A DNA stretch of 5,881 bases, from the NCBI GenBank assembly GCA_002493305.1, contig DKYJ01000032.1, positions 1 to 5,881 on the forward strand. The letters run 5' to 3'. Source of the stretch: Clostridiales bacterium UBA7103. GTDB lineage: Bacteria; Bacillota; Clostridia; Oscillospirales; Oscillospiraceae. Below are positions 1-5,548 of this stretch, in pieces. Below the pieces are notes generated by a model. It saw only the letters and a program-made list of their open reading frames with translations. It did no database searches and was not told where the DNA came from. Positions within the stretch are counted from its first letter, which is position 1. Every line of letters begins with the position of its first letter. A program made the translations under genes and the position numbers.

Positions 1-2
1 TG

Positions 3-51
3 TAAAATAAATCAAGCCCTCCGGCTTCGCCGGAGGGCTTGATTTATTTTA
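3..51 (-). terminator. Intrinsic terminator of the nth operon, overlapping the nth stop codon
   Basis: A perfect 23-bp inverted repeat (arms 3-25 and 29-51) encloses a 3-nt loop. The core is GC-rich (CCCTCCGGC) and the outer stem is A/T-rich, so the minus-strand transcript has an A-tract, a GC hairpin and a U-rich 3' arm. The TAA stop of nth (49-51) is the first base-paired triplet of the stem. The symmetry means it could also terminate transcription arriving on the plus strand from outside the window. Confidence 0.9.
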
Positions 52-684
52 TCCCGAATAGCTCTGGCACAGGTGCTTCACACAGCAGCTTTCACACCGG
101 GGGCTGCGCGCGTCGCACACGGCGCGGCCATGGAGAACAATGCAGTGGCAAAAATCCGAGGAATGCTCCGGCGGCAGGACTTTGCGAAGCTCCATCTCTA
201 TCTTCACCGGGTCTTTTAGACCGTCCACGATGCCGAGACGGTTCGTGATGCGTATGCAGTGCGTGTCCACCACCGTCGAGCCGGGGATCTTGAACACGTC
301 ACCGAGAATGAGATTCGCGGTCTTGCGCCCCACGCCGGGCAGGGCGGTCAGCTCCTCCATCGTGCGGGGCAGCTCCCCGTTGTGTTTTGCCAGCAGCGTC
401 TGCGCGCAGGCCACGATGTCCCGCGCCTTCGCCCGATAAAAGCCGCAGGAGTGGACATATTTTTCGACCTCCTCCACATCGGCCTCGGCAAAGGCCTCAA
501 GGCTGGGGAAGCGCGAGAAGAGCGCAGGAGTTATTTTGTTGACGCGCTCGTCCGTGCACTGCGCGGCAAGGCGCACAGAAAACAGCAGCTCATAGGCCTT
601 GTCCCAATCCAGCGTGCAGTCAGCCTGCGGATACTCCTCCAAAAGCAGGCGTACTATTTCGTTTATCTGTTCCTGCGTTCTCAT
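49..684 (-). CDS. nth: Endonuclease III (DNA glycosylase / AP lyase)
   Basis: Base-excision repair enzyme that removes oxidised pyrimidines from DNA and cleaves the resulting abasic site by beta-elimination. The 211 residues match the length of E. coli Nth. Visible hallmarks are the AQCTDERVN segment (about 41-49), the helix-hairpin-helix LPGVGRKTAN (115-124) with the catalytic lysine Lys121, the catalytic aspartate Asp140 in VDTHCIRITNRLG, and a C-terminal [4Fe-4S] motif C-x6-C-x2-C-x5-C at Cys190, Cys197, Cys200 and Cys206. All key residues are present, so it should be active. The ATG overlaps the TGA of the upstream peptidase gene as ATGA (681-684), and a strong AGGAGG lies at 695-700, ten bases before the start, inside the upstream gene. 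It is the last gene of a three-gene operon and ends in the terminator hairpin. The function is firmly assigned from motifs. Confidence 0.97.
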   Translation of the reverse strand: MRTQEQINEIVRLLLEEYPQADCTLDWDKAYELLFSVRLAAQCTDERVNKITPALFSRFPSLEAFAEADVEEVEKYVHSCGFYRAKARDIVACAQTLLAKHNGELPRTMEELTALPGVGRKTANLILGDVFKIPGSTVVDTHCIRITNRLGIVDGLKDPVKIEMELRKVLPPEHSSDFCHCIVLHGRAVCDARSPRCESCCVKHLCQSYSG

Positions 685-1616
685 GCTGTTCTGCCCTCCT
701 CAAAAAGCGCGGCGTACAGCTTTTTCATGCCCGCGCAGATATATTGCAGGTTGCTTTCGTCCAAAACGGTGTCTCTTTTTGTGTGTATCCGCCCCAGCCA
801 CAGGCCCACAAGGGGCGCCTTGTGCATCGCCGCCACCGCCACGCCAAGGCGGAAATTCATCTGATCGGAGGGGTAGAGTGTGCCGCTGCCGCCGTGGTGA
901 GCGGTTTTGCCCATGCCATCGGTGAATGCCTCGGCAAAAGCATCGCCGCAGAGCTTTTTCGCCGCGCGGCTTTTCACGATGAGCATATGCTCACCGTCGG
1001 ACACGCAGTCAAAATTGACGAGCAGCTTTGATTTCGCCGCCTGCGGGTGCATTTTACGGAAAAGGGCCGAGCCGAACAGACCGGTCTCCTCATGGTCGAA
1101 AAAGATAAACGCGGTTTTCTCCCGCTGCTCCGGGCTGAGAACGGCATACAGCTCGCACAGGGTCAAAACACCGGAAGTGTTGTCATTCGCGGTGTTAGGA
1201 TTAGCCTTACCGCCGATAAAAAGCCAGTAGATCAGGCCGAAAATCACGATAAGCGATACTGCCATATGGAGGACAAAGCTGTCAGATATAAAAAACAGAC
1301 CAAAATTCAGCAGCGCGGCAATCAGGAAAAAGGGTATGCAGATAAGCAGGCTGTACAGTATGTAAAGCGGCAAATTTTGCGGGCATATGAAGTTTGGGAA
1401 GGGCAGCTTAGCGCAGGTGTCGTAATGGGCGGAGAGAAGTATCTCCGCCCGGTCAACATCGCCTATTATCAGGTTGCGGCAGCGGGGAAAGCGGCCGCCC
1501 TCCTCAACACGCAGCTGGGGGAACTGCGCCTGCATGAAAGCGATGAATTCTGTCTTCTGGTCCCGGCTCTTTCTAACTTGAAAACGCCGGAGGATCTCCT
1601 GTGATATCTCGGTCAT
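681..1616 (-). CDS. M28-family zinc metallopeptidase with an internal transmembrane hairpin
   Basis: Predicted di-zinc aminopeptidase-like enzyme of 311 residues. The M28 ligands appear in order: His64 and Asp66 in SAHYDT, Asp145 in ANDNTSG, catalytic Glu176 followed by ligand Glu177 in DHEETGLFGS, Asp203 in NFDCVSDG and His278 in IHTKRDT. Uncommonly, about 78 residues separate the first and second motifs, where soluble M28 enzymes have only around a dozen. The insert holds two long hydrophobic stretches (about 82-111 and 113-135), which should form a membrane hairpin and leave both catalytic halves on one face. No signal peptide is seen, so a cytoplasmic-facing active site is plausible but not shown. 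A TTG start at 1631 is possible, but the ATG at 1616 has AAGGTGA correctly spaced before it. It begins 4 nt after the preceding gene's stop and overlaps nth by 4 nt. The substrate is unknown. Confidence 0.92.
   Translation of the reverse strand: MTEISQEILRRFQVRKSRDQKTEFIAFMQAQFPQLRVEEGGRFPRCRNLIIGDVDRAEILLSAHYDTCAKLPFPNFICPQNLPLYILYSLLICIPFFLIAALLNFGLFFISDSFVLHMAVSLIVIFGLIYWLFIGGKANPNTANDNTSGVLTLCELYAVLSPEQREKTAFIFFDHEETGLFGSALFRKMHPQAAKSKLLVNFDCVSDGEHMLIVKSRAAKKLCGDAFAEAFTDGMGKTAHHGGSGTLYPSDQMNFRLGVAVAAMHKAPLVGLWLGRIHTKRDTVLDESNLQYICAGMKKLYAALFEEGRTA
695..700 (-). promoter_or_regulatory. Ribosome-binding site of nth
   Basis: AGGAGG on the minus strand, ten bases upstream of the nth ATG and wholly inside the last codons of the peptidase gene. 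Together with the ATGA overlap it supports both the chosen nth start and translational coupling. Confidence 0.8.
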
Positions 1617-1620
1617 CGGC

Positions 1621-1627
1621 TCACCTT
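1621..1627 (-). promoter_or_regulatory. Ribosome-binding site that decides the M28 peptidase start
   Basis: AAGGTGA on the minus strand. Its last three bases are the TGA stop of the upstream gene, and it is followed by GCCG and then the ATG at 1616. A ribosome stopping here sits on the next start site. The alternative TTG at 1629-1631 lies beside or upstream of this motif and has no Shine-Dalgarno sequence of comparable strength, which favours the ATG. Confidence 0.75.
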
Positions 1628-2295
1628 GCAAGGCTCACCGTGCCGCCGCACTCGATGACCGGAAGATCCATGTTGCCATAGCTGCCGCCGAAGTGCCACT
1701 CAACCGCGAGGGACAGATCGTCGGACTGACCCTCCGCCAGATCCACCGTGAAGGTCTTGGAGGCAAGCTCGGTCGAAATGGCGGCCGAGCCGTCATAGTC
1801 TACCGCGGGAGCGTCCAGGGACACATACTGTCCGCCGAGGTTTATGTTCACGGAATTGGCCACGCCCTGTAGATGCAGGCTGTAAGAGTCCAGGATGACC
1901 TTTACCGTCACCTCCACCTGAGAGCTGCTGACGGTTTTTGCGCTCCAATCAGCGTGAATGTCCAGCTTTGCCCCGGTGTCGGACTTGAAACTGCCGGAGC
2001 CAAGCTCGCCGCCGTAGGAAACAGGCGCGGAGGGTTCAGCGCTGGGCGTAGGTGTGGGGGTGGGCGTTGCCGGTGGCGTAGGAGAGGGGGTGTTCACCGG
2101 CTGAGTGGGTGCGTTGGTCTGCACCGGCTGGGTGGGTTCCGGCGAATAATCAATGATCACATCGCTGGGCTCGGCACTGGGGAGACTGGGCGTCTCCGCA
2201 GGCTTTTTGTCCAAGCTTGAAAAAAATGTAAAAAGAACTGCAACAATAAGCAGAAAGACCACGATAAAAAGAATGGCCGTTATTTTGTTCTTCAT
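1621..2295 (-). CDS. Membrane-anchored protein of unknown function with a Pro/Thr/Ser linker
   Basis: I do not recognise the family by name. The 224-residue product has a short basic N-terminus (MKNK), one strongly hydrophobic segment (about 5-25) that acts as a signal anchor or uncleaved signal, and a low-complexity linker rich in Pro, Thr, Ser and Glu (about 32-92, with a PTPTPTP run near 77-84). The last 130 residues look beta-rich, with alternating strands such as VEVTVKVILDSYSL and AVEWHFGG. The linker suggests the C-terminal domain is held outside the membrane. There is no LPxTG motif and no lipobox. An in-frame ATG at 2337 would add 14 residues, but it falls inside the -10 box of the operon promoter, so the ATG at 2295 with AAAGGAG upstream is chosen. 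It is the first gene of the operon with the peptidase and nth. Confidence 0.88.
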   Translation of the reverse strand: MKNKITAILFIVVFLLIVAVLFTFFSSLDKKPAETPSLPSAEPSDVIIDYSPEPTQPVQTNAPTQPVNTPSPTPPATPTPTPTPSAEPSAPVSYGGELGSGSFKSDTGAKLDIHADWSAKTVSSSQVEVTVKVILDSYSLHLQGVANSVNINLGGQYVSLDAPAVDYDGSAAISTELASKTFTVDLAEGQSDDLSLAVEWHFGGSYGNMDLPVIECGGTVSLAR

Positions 2296-2305
2296 GGAAG
2301 CAATG

Positions 2306-2312
2306 CTCCTTT
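2306..2312 (-). promoter_or_regulatory. Ribosome-binding site of the linker protein gene
   Basis: AAAGGAG on the minus strand, ten bases before the ATG at 2295. It lies downstream of the predicted transcription start, and so decides this start over the upstream in-frame ATG at 2337. Confidence 0.8.
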
Positions 2313-2335
2313 CAAAAGACTCTTTTGACGCTTGC

Positions 2336-2364
2336 ATTATACTCCGGCACGGGAAAAATGTCTA
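2336..2364 (-). promoter_or_regulatory. Sigma-A-type promoter of the three-gene operon ending in nth
   Basis: On the minus strand, a -35 box TAGACA (2359-2364, one mismatch to TTGACA) is followed by exactly 17 bp and then a perfect -10 box TATAAT (2336-2341). Transcription should start near 2329, giving a leader of about 35 nt that contains the AAAGGAG site. It lies just downstream of the terminator of the preceding lipoprotein gene, so the operon begins as an independent unit. No riboswitch or operator is evident in the short leader. Confidence 0.85.
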
Positions 2365-2405
2365 TAAAGGCCGCCTATGTTTAATAATAATTAATTTTTT
2401 GCGGC

Positions 2406-2437
2406 AAAACCGCCCTCCCCGATTAAGGGGAGGGCGG
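2406..2437 (-). terminator. Intrinsic terminator after the solute-binding lipoprotein gene
   Basis: An 11-bp perfect GC-rich stem (arms 2410-2420 and 2427-2437, CCGCCCTCCCC and complement) has a 6-nt loop. On the minus strand it is followed directly by TTTT (2406-2409). It lies 11 nt after the stop codon of the lipoprotein gene and separates that gene from the next promoter. The U-tract is short, so some readthrough is possible. Confidence 0.8.
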
Positions 2438-2448
2438 AGGAGCGCAGG

Positions 2449-4860
2449 TCATTTTTGCTCGTTTACATAGATATTGACCTTGCTCTGGATGAGCTTTGCC
2501 GTCTCCTCGGCGGACTTCTGCCCGGCGAAGAAGGCCGCGGCCTGCTCGGTCACGATGTCAATAATGCTCTGGTCGAGATCAATGAGCTTAGTGGCGGCGG
2601 CGATAGCGTCCCGAAGCTGCTGCGCCTGTTCGGGTGTGGTGGCGTAGATCTCCTTGTAGGTCATGCCGTCGTATATCATGCCTCGTGACACGGGGATCTT
2701 TTCACCGTTTTCATCAAGGATATAGTTGCCGTTGGCGTCCTGCTCGTACTCCACCTCCATGGCTCGCTCAAGCTGCTTTTCAAAGGCGTTCACATTGGTG
2801 GGCAGGGCGTATATGTTCTCCTGATATTCCTCTGTAAGGAAGCCCCGGACGAACTCCCACGCCGCGTCCTTGTTCTTGCAGGTGCTGCTTATGGCGTAGC
2901 TCTCGTTCATGCCCAGCACGCAGCCCACACTGCCGTCGGTGGTGGGGAAGCCTATAAGGGTGGCCTTGCCGCCGAACATCTCGTCATAGTTGTCGGTCAT
3001 GAAATCCGTGCCGGTGAAGCCTGCCATGTAGAGCATCTGCTTTCCGGCGGCGATGCGCGCGCTGGGGCTGTCCTCCTCGCTGTGCTGGTAATTTTCGTCC
3101 GGCGTGTCGGGGAAGCTGGCGGCGTAGTTCAAAATCTTTATGAAGTCCTCGCTGTCAAAGCGGCACTCGCCGGTGGACCAGTCCACAAGCTCCGCCATAT
3201 CCAGCGCCGTGCATATCATCAGCATGTTGGATTTGTCCACACCGAAGTCAAAGCCCTCGCAGCCCTCCGGCATTTTCTTGAGCGCCTCGAAATAATCGTC
3301 ATAAGTCCAGCCCGGTGTGTCGCCCACAACGGAAGCAGCGCCCGCTACGGTCTGCACGCCAAAGGAGGAGCAGGCCGCACAGAGCTTGCCGTCCACGGTC
3401 AGCGCGGCGATGACATTCGGGAAGAAATCCTTAAGCTTCAGCTCCTTGTCCGCCTCAATGTAGGGGGTCAGATCCTCCAAAAGCCCCTTTGCCGCAAGCC
3501 GGCGATAGGGAAGCTCCGAGGAAACGCTCAATATATCCGGCACATTGCCCGCCATGATCTCGGTCAGCAGCTTTGTCCGCCCGGCGGAATAATCGTCCGG
3601 AGTGTTGTACTGGGAGTAGTCCACCACATCAATTCTGTACTTGTCGCTGCCGCGGTTGAACTTGACGATGGCGTCCTGCGTGCTGCCGTCCAGATACAGC
3701 GTCGCCATGGTCAGGTGCTCCTTCTGCGGCACGGAATCATAGGGGACTTTGGATATGATAAAGGATTCGTTTTCCTCTCCGTCCATCGAAATCCCGGCGA
3801 AGCCGCCGTCGTCAAGAGCCGCTAAAGCGCCCAGACGGTCAGTATTCAGGTCGCAGCTGAGCCAGTCAAACAGAGCCTCGCTCTCGCCGCTTGCAAGGTC
3901 AAGCCCACAGAAGGAGGTGCTGCGGGTGAAGTACAGGTCATACTCCCCGCCGCCGGAAAACAGATCATAAACACTATCGCTCAGGGTGATCTCGTTGCCG
4001 TCCACGGCTTTCTTCTCGCCGTCGATCACTACCACGGCTGTGCCGTTGCCGAACCAGCCCAGCGCGGCGACCCTGCCGTCCCTCACGCGGGCGGTGGACA
4101 TCACATAGCCGCCCAGATCAAGCTCGTATGCAAGCTCTCCGTCCGTGCCATATGCCTGCACACCGGTTTCAGTCGGCATGATCACATTGCCCGCGTTGTC
4201 AAGGCAGGCCGAATAGGTGTTGAGATAAGTTTCCTCATCGCGCTGGAGCTTTGCGCAGCTCTGCTCCGCGCCGAAGCTGTCCAGCACACGGAGATAATAG
4301 GCGTCGTCGCTGCACAGATGATTGGCGTACTCCGGATCGTCGGCCTTCATGTCCTCCGGCGCGTCCGACCAGGAGCAGTATACGCTCTCCAGAGTGACGA
4401 GGTTCCCCTCATCGTTCAGGAAAACCTGCTCAACGCTTACAGAGGACTGAAAATCCCGCTTGCCCTCGGCGCTGACCTCCGGCACGGGCGGGGTGTAGCT
4501 TTCCAGCTCCGTCACCTTTCCGTCGTAGCCGACAAAGGCGAGGCGAGGCTCGAGCACATCATACTGCCCCTCGTATTCCGCCGTCATGCCCTCGGGGGTG
4601 TTCTCGCCGGTCTTGACATAGTAGCTCATATAAAACCCGTCGGCCGTGGGAGAATAAGGGGAAAAGCCCCGGTAATCCTCATCGCTCAGGCTCAGGGGCC
4701 TGTGCTCCGCCGTGTATACAAATTCCGGCGCCTGTGCGTTGGCACCTGTCGGTTCGGCGGAGGGGCTTGTCTGCTCGCCGCCCTTACCGCCGCAGGCAGC
4801 TAAACAGAGCAGCATACTGAGCAGCAGCACAGCGGATAAGATTCTTTTCATGGTTTTCAT
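2449..4860 (-). CDS. Large lipoprotein: extracellular solute-binding protein with a propeller-like N-terminal half
   Basis: Predicted surface lipoprotein of 803 residues. The signal peptide (1-22) ends in a lipobox LAAC with acylated Cys23, followed by a Gly/Ser/Pro-rich spacer to about 45. Residues 45-375 contain recurring strand-turn units of the type xxDGKVxxL (near 112, 149, 222, 240, 261 and 350), which I read as a beta-propeller-like domain by inference. Residues from about 382 to the end look like a family 1 ABC-type solute-binding protein: FNRGSDKYRIDVVDY, LLTEIMAGNVPDIL, IGFPTTDGS, NKDAAWEFVRGFLTEEYQ and YALPTNVNAFE. Typical sugar-binding proteins are about 400-450 residues, so this is roughly double. 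The start is the ATG with AAAGGAG seven bases upstream; a longer frame to 4920 lacks support. No permease or ATPase gene adjoins it, so the ligand and partner are unknown. Thirteen cysteines follow Cys23. Confidence 0.93.
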   Translation of the reverse strand: MKTMKRILSAVLLLSMLLCLAACGGKGGEQTSPSAEPTGANAQAPEFVYTAEHRPLSLSDEDYRGFSPYSPTADGFYMSYYVKTGENTPEGMTAEYEGQYDVLEPRLAFVGYDGKVTELESYTPPVPEVSAEGKRDFQSSVSVEQVFLNDEGNLVTLESVYCSWSDAPEDMKADDPEYANHLCSDDAYYLRVLDSFGAEQSCAKLQRDEETYLNTYSACLDNAGNVIMPTETGVQAYGTDGELAYELDLGGYVMSTARVRDGRVAALGWFGNGTAVVVIDGEKKAVDGNEITLSDSVYDLFSGGGEYDLYFTRSTSFCGLDLASGESEALFDWLSCDLNTDRLGALAALDDGGFAGISMDGEENESFIISKVPYDSVPQKEHLTMATLYLDGSTQDAIVKFNRGSDKYRIDVVDYSQYNTPDDYSAGRTKLLTEIMAGNVPDILSVSSELPYRRLAAKGLLEDLTPYIEADKELKLKDFFPNVIAALTVDGKLCAACSSFGVQTVAGAASVVGDTPGWTYDDYFEALKKMPEGCEGFDFGVDKSNMLMICTALDMAELVDWSTGECRFDSEDFIKILNYAASFPDTPDENYQHSEEDSPSARIAAGKQMLYMAGFTGTDFMTDNYDEMFGGKATLIGFPTTDGSVGCVLGMNESYAISSTCKNKDAAWEFVRGFLTEEYQENIYALPTNVNAFEKQLERAMEVEYEQDANGNYILDENGEKIPVSRGMIYDGMTYKEIYATTPEQAQQLRDAIAAATKLIDLDQSIIDIVTEQAAAFFAGQKSAEETAKLIQSKVNIYVNEQK

Positions 4861-4867
4861 TTTGCGT

Positions 4868-4874
4868 CTCCTTT
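4868..4874 (-). promoter_or_regulatory. Ribosome-binding site of the lipoprotein gene
   Basis: AAAGGAG on the minus strand, seven bases before the ATG at 4860. It fixes that start, which also places the basic MKTMKR and hydrophobic signal sequence at the N-terminus, as a lipoprotein requires. Confidence 0.85.
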
Positions 4875-4888
4875 CAAGTGCTGGGCAC

Positions 4889-4920
4889 ACTATAACACCC
4901 GCTTGTATACTTTCTGCCAA
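4889..4920 (-). promoter_or_regulatory. Probable promoter of the lipoprotein gene
   Basis: On the minus strand, TTGGCA (4915-4920, one mismatch to TTGACA) lies upstream of TGTTATAGT (4889-4897). The latter reads either as an extended -10 (TGnTATAGT, 20-bp spacer) or as TGTTAT at a 17-bp spacer. The predicted start near 4882 gives a leader of about 22 nt carrying the AAAGGAG site. Other -10-like TATAAT hexamers at 4920-4925 and 5015-5020 have only poor -35 partners but could be alternative starts. Confidence 0.5.
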
Positions 4921-4945
4921 TTATATGTATCGCTTTTGTATACTT
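4903..4945. repeat. Paired TTGTATACTT motifs, candidate operator
   Basis: The 10-mer TTGTATACTT occurs exactly at 4903-4912 and 4936-4945, 33 bp apart (about three helical turns). Each copy is centred on the palindrome GTATAC. The gene-proximal copy falls between the proposed -35 and -10 boxes of the lipoprotein promoter. That placement is what a repressor pair would need, but the match to any known regulator is not established. Confidence 0.4.
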
Positions 4946-5154
4946 GGGTGTTTTTAAAAATTTGTGCCTTCGCCGGAAAAGCTACGGGGGCCTACCGGCT
5001 GTTTAGCAGGGGATATTATACACCACCGAAACGGCGAAAAACCTTGAGATTTCCTTAAGAAAGTCGGGATAAATTTTAAAAGTTGAGATCAGACGGAAAA
5101 ACGGCAAAGCGTTGGCAGAGTGCGGCGGTGTTTGAAATTGCACCATACTAAAGG

Positions 5155-5172
5155 CTCCCTCGTCAGAGGGAG
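5155..5172. repeat. Short perfect hairpin CTCCCTC / GAGGGAG
   Basis: Seven-bp perfect stem (5155-5161 with 5166-5172) around a GTCA loop. There is no T-run on either side, so it is not an obvious terminator. It resembles short dispersed palindromes that I associate from memory with intergenic regions of related clostridia, which is not verifiable here. Confidence 0.55.
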
Positions 5173-5193
5173 GCAGGGGAATGGAGCTGATTT

Positions 5194-5225
5194 ACAGCGC
5201 TTCTGCCTCAAGTTTGCACAGCGCT
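5194..5225. repeat. ACAGCGCT direct repeat, also self-complementary
   Basis: ACAGCGCT occurs at 5194-5201 and 5218-5225. Because AGCGCT is its own reverse complement, the two copies can also pair as a 6-bp stem with an 18-nt loop. Nearby GCCTCA (5205-5210) can pair with TGAGGC (5268-5273). These elements are compatible with, but do not prove, a folded RNA. Confidence 0.4.
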
Positions 5226-5300
5226 AAAGGCCTCTCCGCGTAAGATCGCGCCCGTTCTCACCCACTCTGAGGCGAGCCTTGTAAAGATGATTCGCGTCGT

Positions 5301-5351
5301 GCAGTAACGAATTGTAGAAGAGTAACAATCGAGGTAAACCAGCAGTAACGA
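5301..5351. repeat. GCAGTAACGA direct repeats
   Basis: The 10-mer GCAGTAACGA is found exactly at 5301-5310 and 5342-5351, with a related AGTAACAA at 5321-5328 between them. The interval also contains CGAATTGT (5308-5315) opposite ACAATCG (5325-5331), a short bulged stem. The function is unknown. Confidence 0.5.
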
Positions 5352-5401
5352 CTAAGGGCGAGCTAAGAAGCTACAATGCCAAAACCACCACCGGAGAGAT
5401 T

Positions 5402-5440
5402 CTTAAGGGAGAAGCCTCTCCCTTAAGCCGCGTTTTCTTT
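5402..5440 (+). terminator. Terminator-like hairpin within the repeat block
   Basis: Perfect 11-bp stem CTTAAGGGAGA / TCTCCCTTAAG (5402-5412 with 5417-5427) with an AGCC loop. On the plus strand it is followed after five bases by TTTTCTTT. It could stop plus-strand transcription, yet no plus-strand gene precedes it in the window. It may equally be part of a dispersed palindromic element. Confidence 0.4.
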
Positions 5441-5443
5441 TCT

Positions 5444-5481
5444 CTCCACTTTTCTTTTGGCGGGACAAAAGAAAAGTGGAG
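5444..5481. repeat. 16-bp perfect palindrome with loop
   Basis: Arms 5444-5459 (CTCCACTTTTCTTTTG) and 5466-5481 are exact complements around a 6-nt GCGGGA loop. The motif TTTTCTTTT inside the left arm also occurs just upstream at 5433-5441, so the right arm could pair with either copy. It lies 17 bp after the previous hairpin. No T-run follows on either strand, which argues against a simple terminator. It looks like a repetitive palindromic element. Confidence 0.6.
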
Positions 5482-5548
5482 GCCGCACCCCGTCCTTGCT
5501 CCTATCTAACCCCGGCGCAGAAGCCCATTATCGGCTCACAGGTGCAGC

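Larger units (their letters stand above)
4861..5548. other. Gene-free interval between rplA and the lipoprotein gene
   Basis: About 690 bp with no coding frame that I can support on either strand. From 4861 to about 5020 it holds the lipoprotein ribosome-binding site, promoter candidates, the paired GTATAC motif and a weak GCCGG/CCGGC stem (4972-4976 with 4995-4999). From about 5041 to 5145 it is A/T-richer with nothing recognisable. From about 5150 to 5481 it is dense in perfect hairpins and short direct repeats, listed separately. From 5482 to 5548 I see nothing. This may be a dispersed non-coding repeat or an untranslated RNA; neither can be decided from one copy. Confidence 0.7.

Noticed and set aside
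1047..1604. Long plus-strand open frame opposite the M28 peptidase
   Set aside because: Its product is low-complexity and matches nothing, and the opposite strand carries a full set of M28 motifs. It is an antisense shadow of a GC-rich gene, as are the plus-strand frames at 259-864, 3082-3825 and 4318-4803.
1617..1631. TTG at 1631 as the start of the peptidase, adding five residues
   Set aside because: The ATG at 1616 has a correctly spaced AAGGTGA, whereas the TTG has no comparable site and overlaps the preceding gene's coding sequence.
4861..4920. Extension of the lipoprotein frame upstream to 4920
   Set aside because: It would place a polar stretch before the signal peptide, bury the AAAGGAG site inside the coding sequence and cover the proposed promoter.
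4950..5014. Possible riboswitch in a long leader of the lipoprotein gene (GCCGG/CCGGC stem, CUAAAC motif)
   Set aside because: I compared it mentally with c-di-GMP, ZTP, fluoride, preQ1 and glutamine riboswitch consensus features and found no full match. The best promoter lies downstream of it, so it may not even be in the transcript.
4920..5020. TATAAT hexamers on the minus strand at 4920-4925 and 5015-5020 as separate promoters
   Set aside because: Neither has a good -35 box at 16-18 bp or an extended TGn motif. They are mentioned only as alternatives to the promoter at 4889-4920.
5003..5146. Minus-strand frame of 47 codons beginning MVQFQTPPH, with a GAGGGAG about ten bases upstream of its ATG
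   Set aside because: The apparent ribosome-binding site is one arm of the GAGGGAG hairpin in the repeat block, the peptide has no recognisable domain or signal, and the frame runs across candidate promoter elements. It is more likely a chance frame at the edge of a repeat.
5181..5243. Plus-strand 20-codon frame beginning MELIYSASAS after AGGGGA
   Set aside because: Too short, lies inside the structured repeat block and has no independent support. It could only be revived by conservation at codon level.
5301..5351. CRISPR-like array from the GCAGTAACGA repeats
   Set aside because: Only two exact 10-bp copies and one partial copy, uneven spacing, no spacer-sized regularity and no cas genes.
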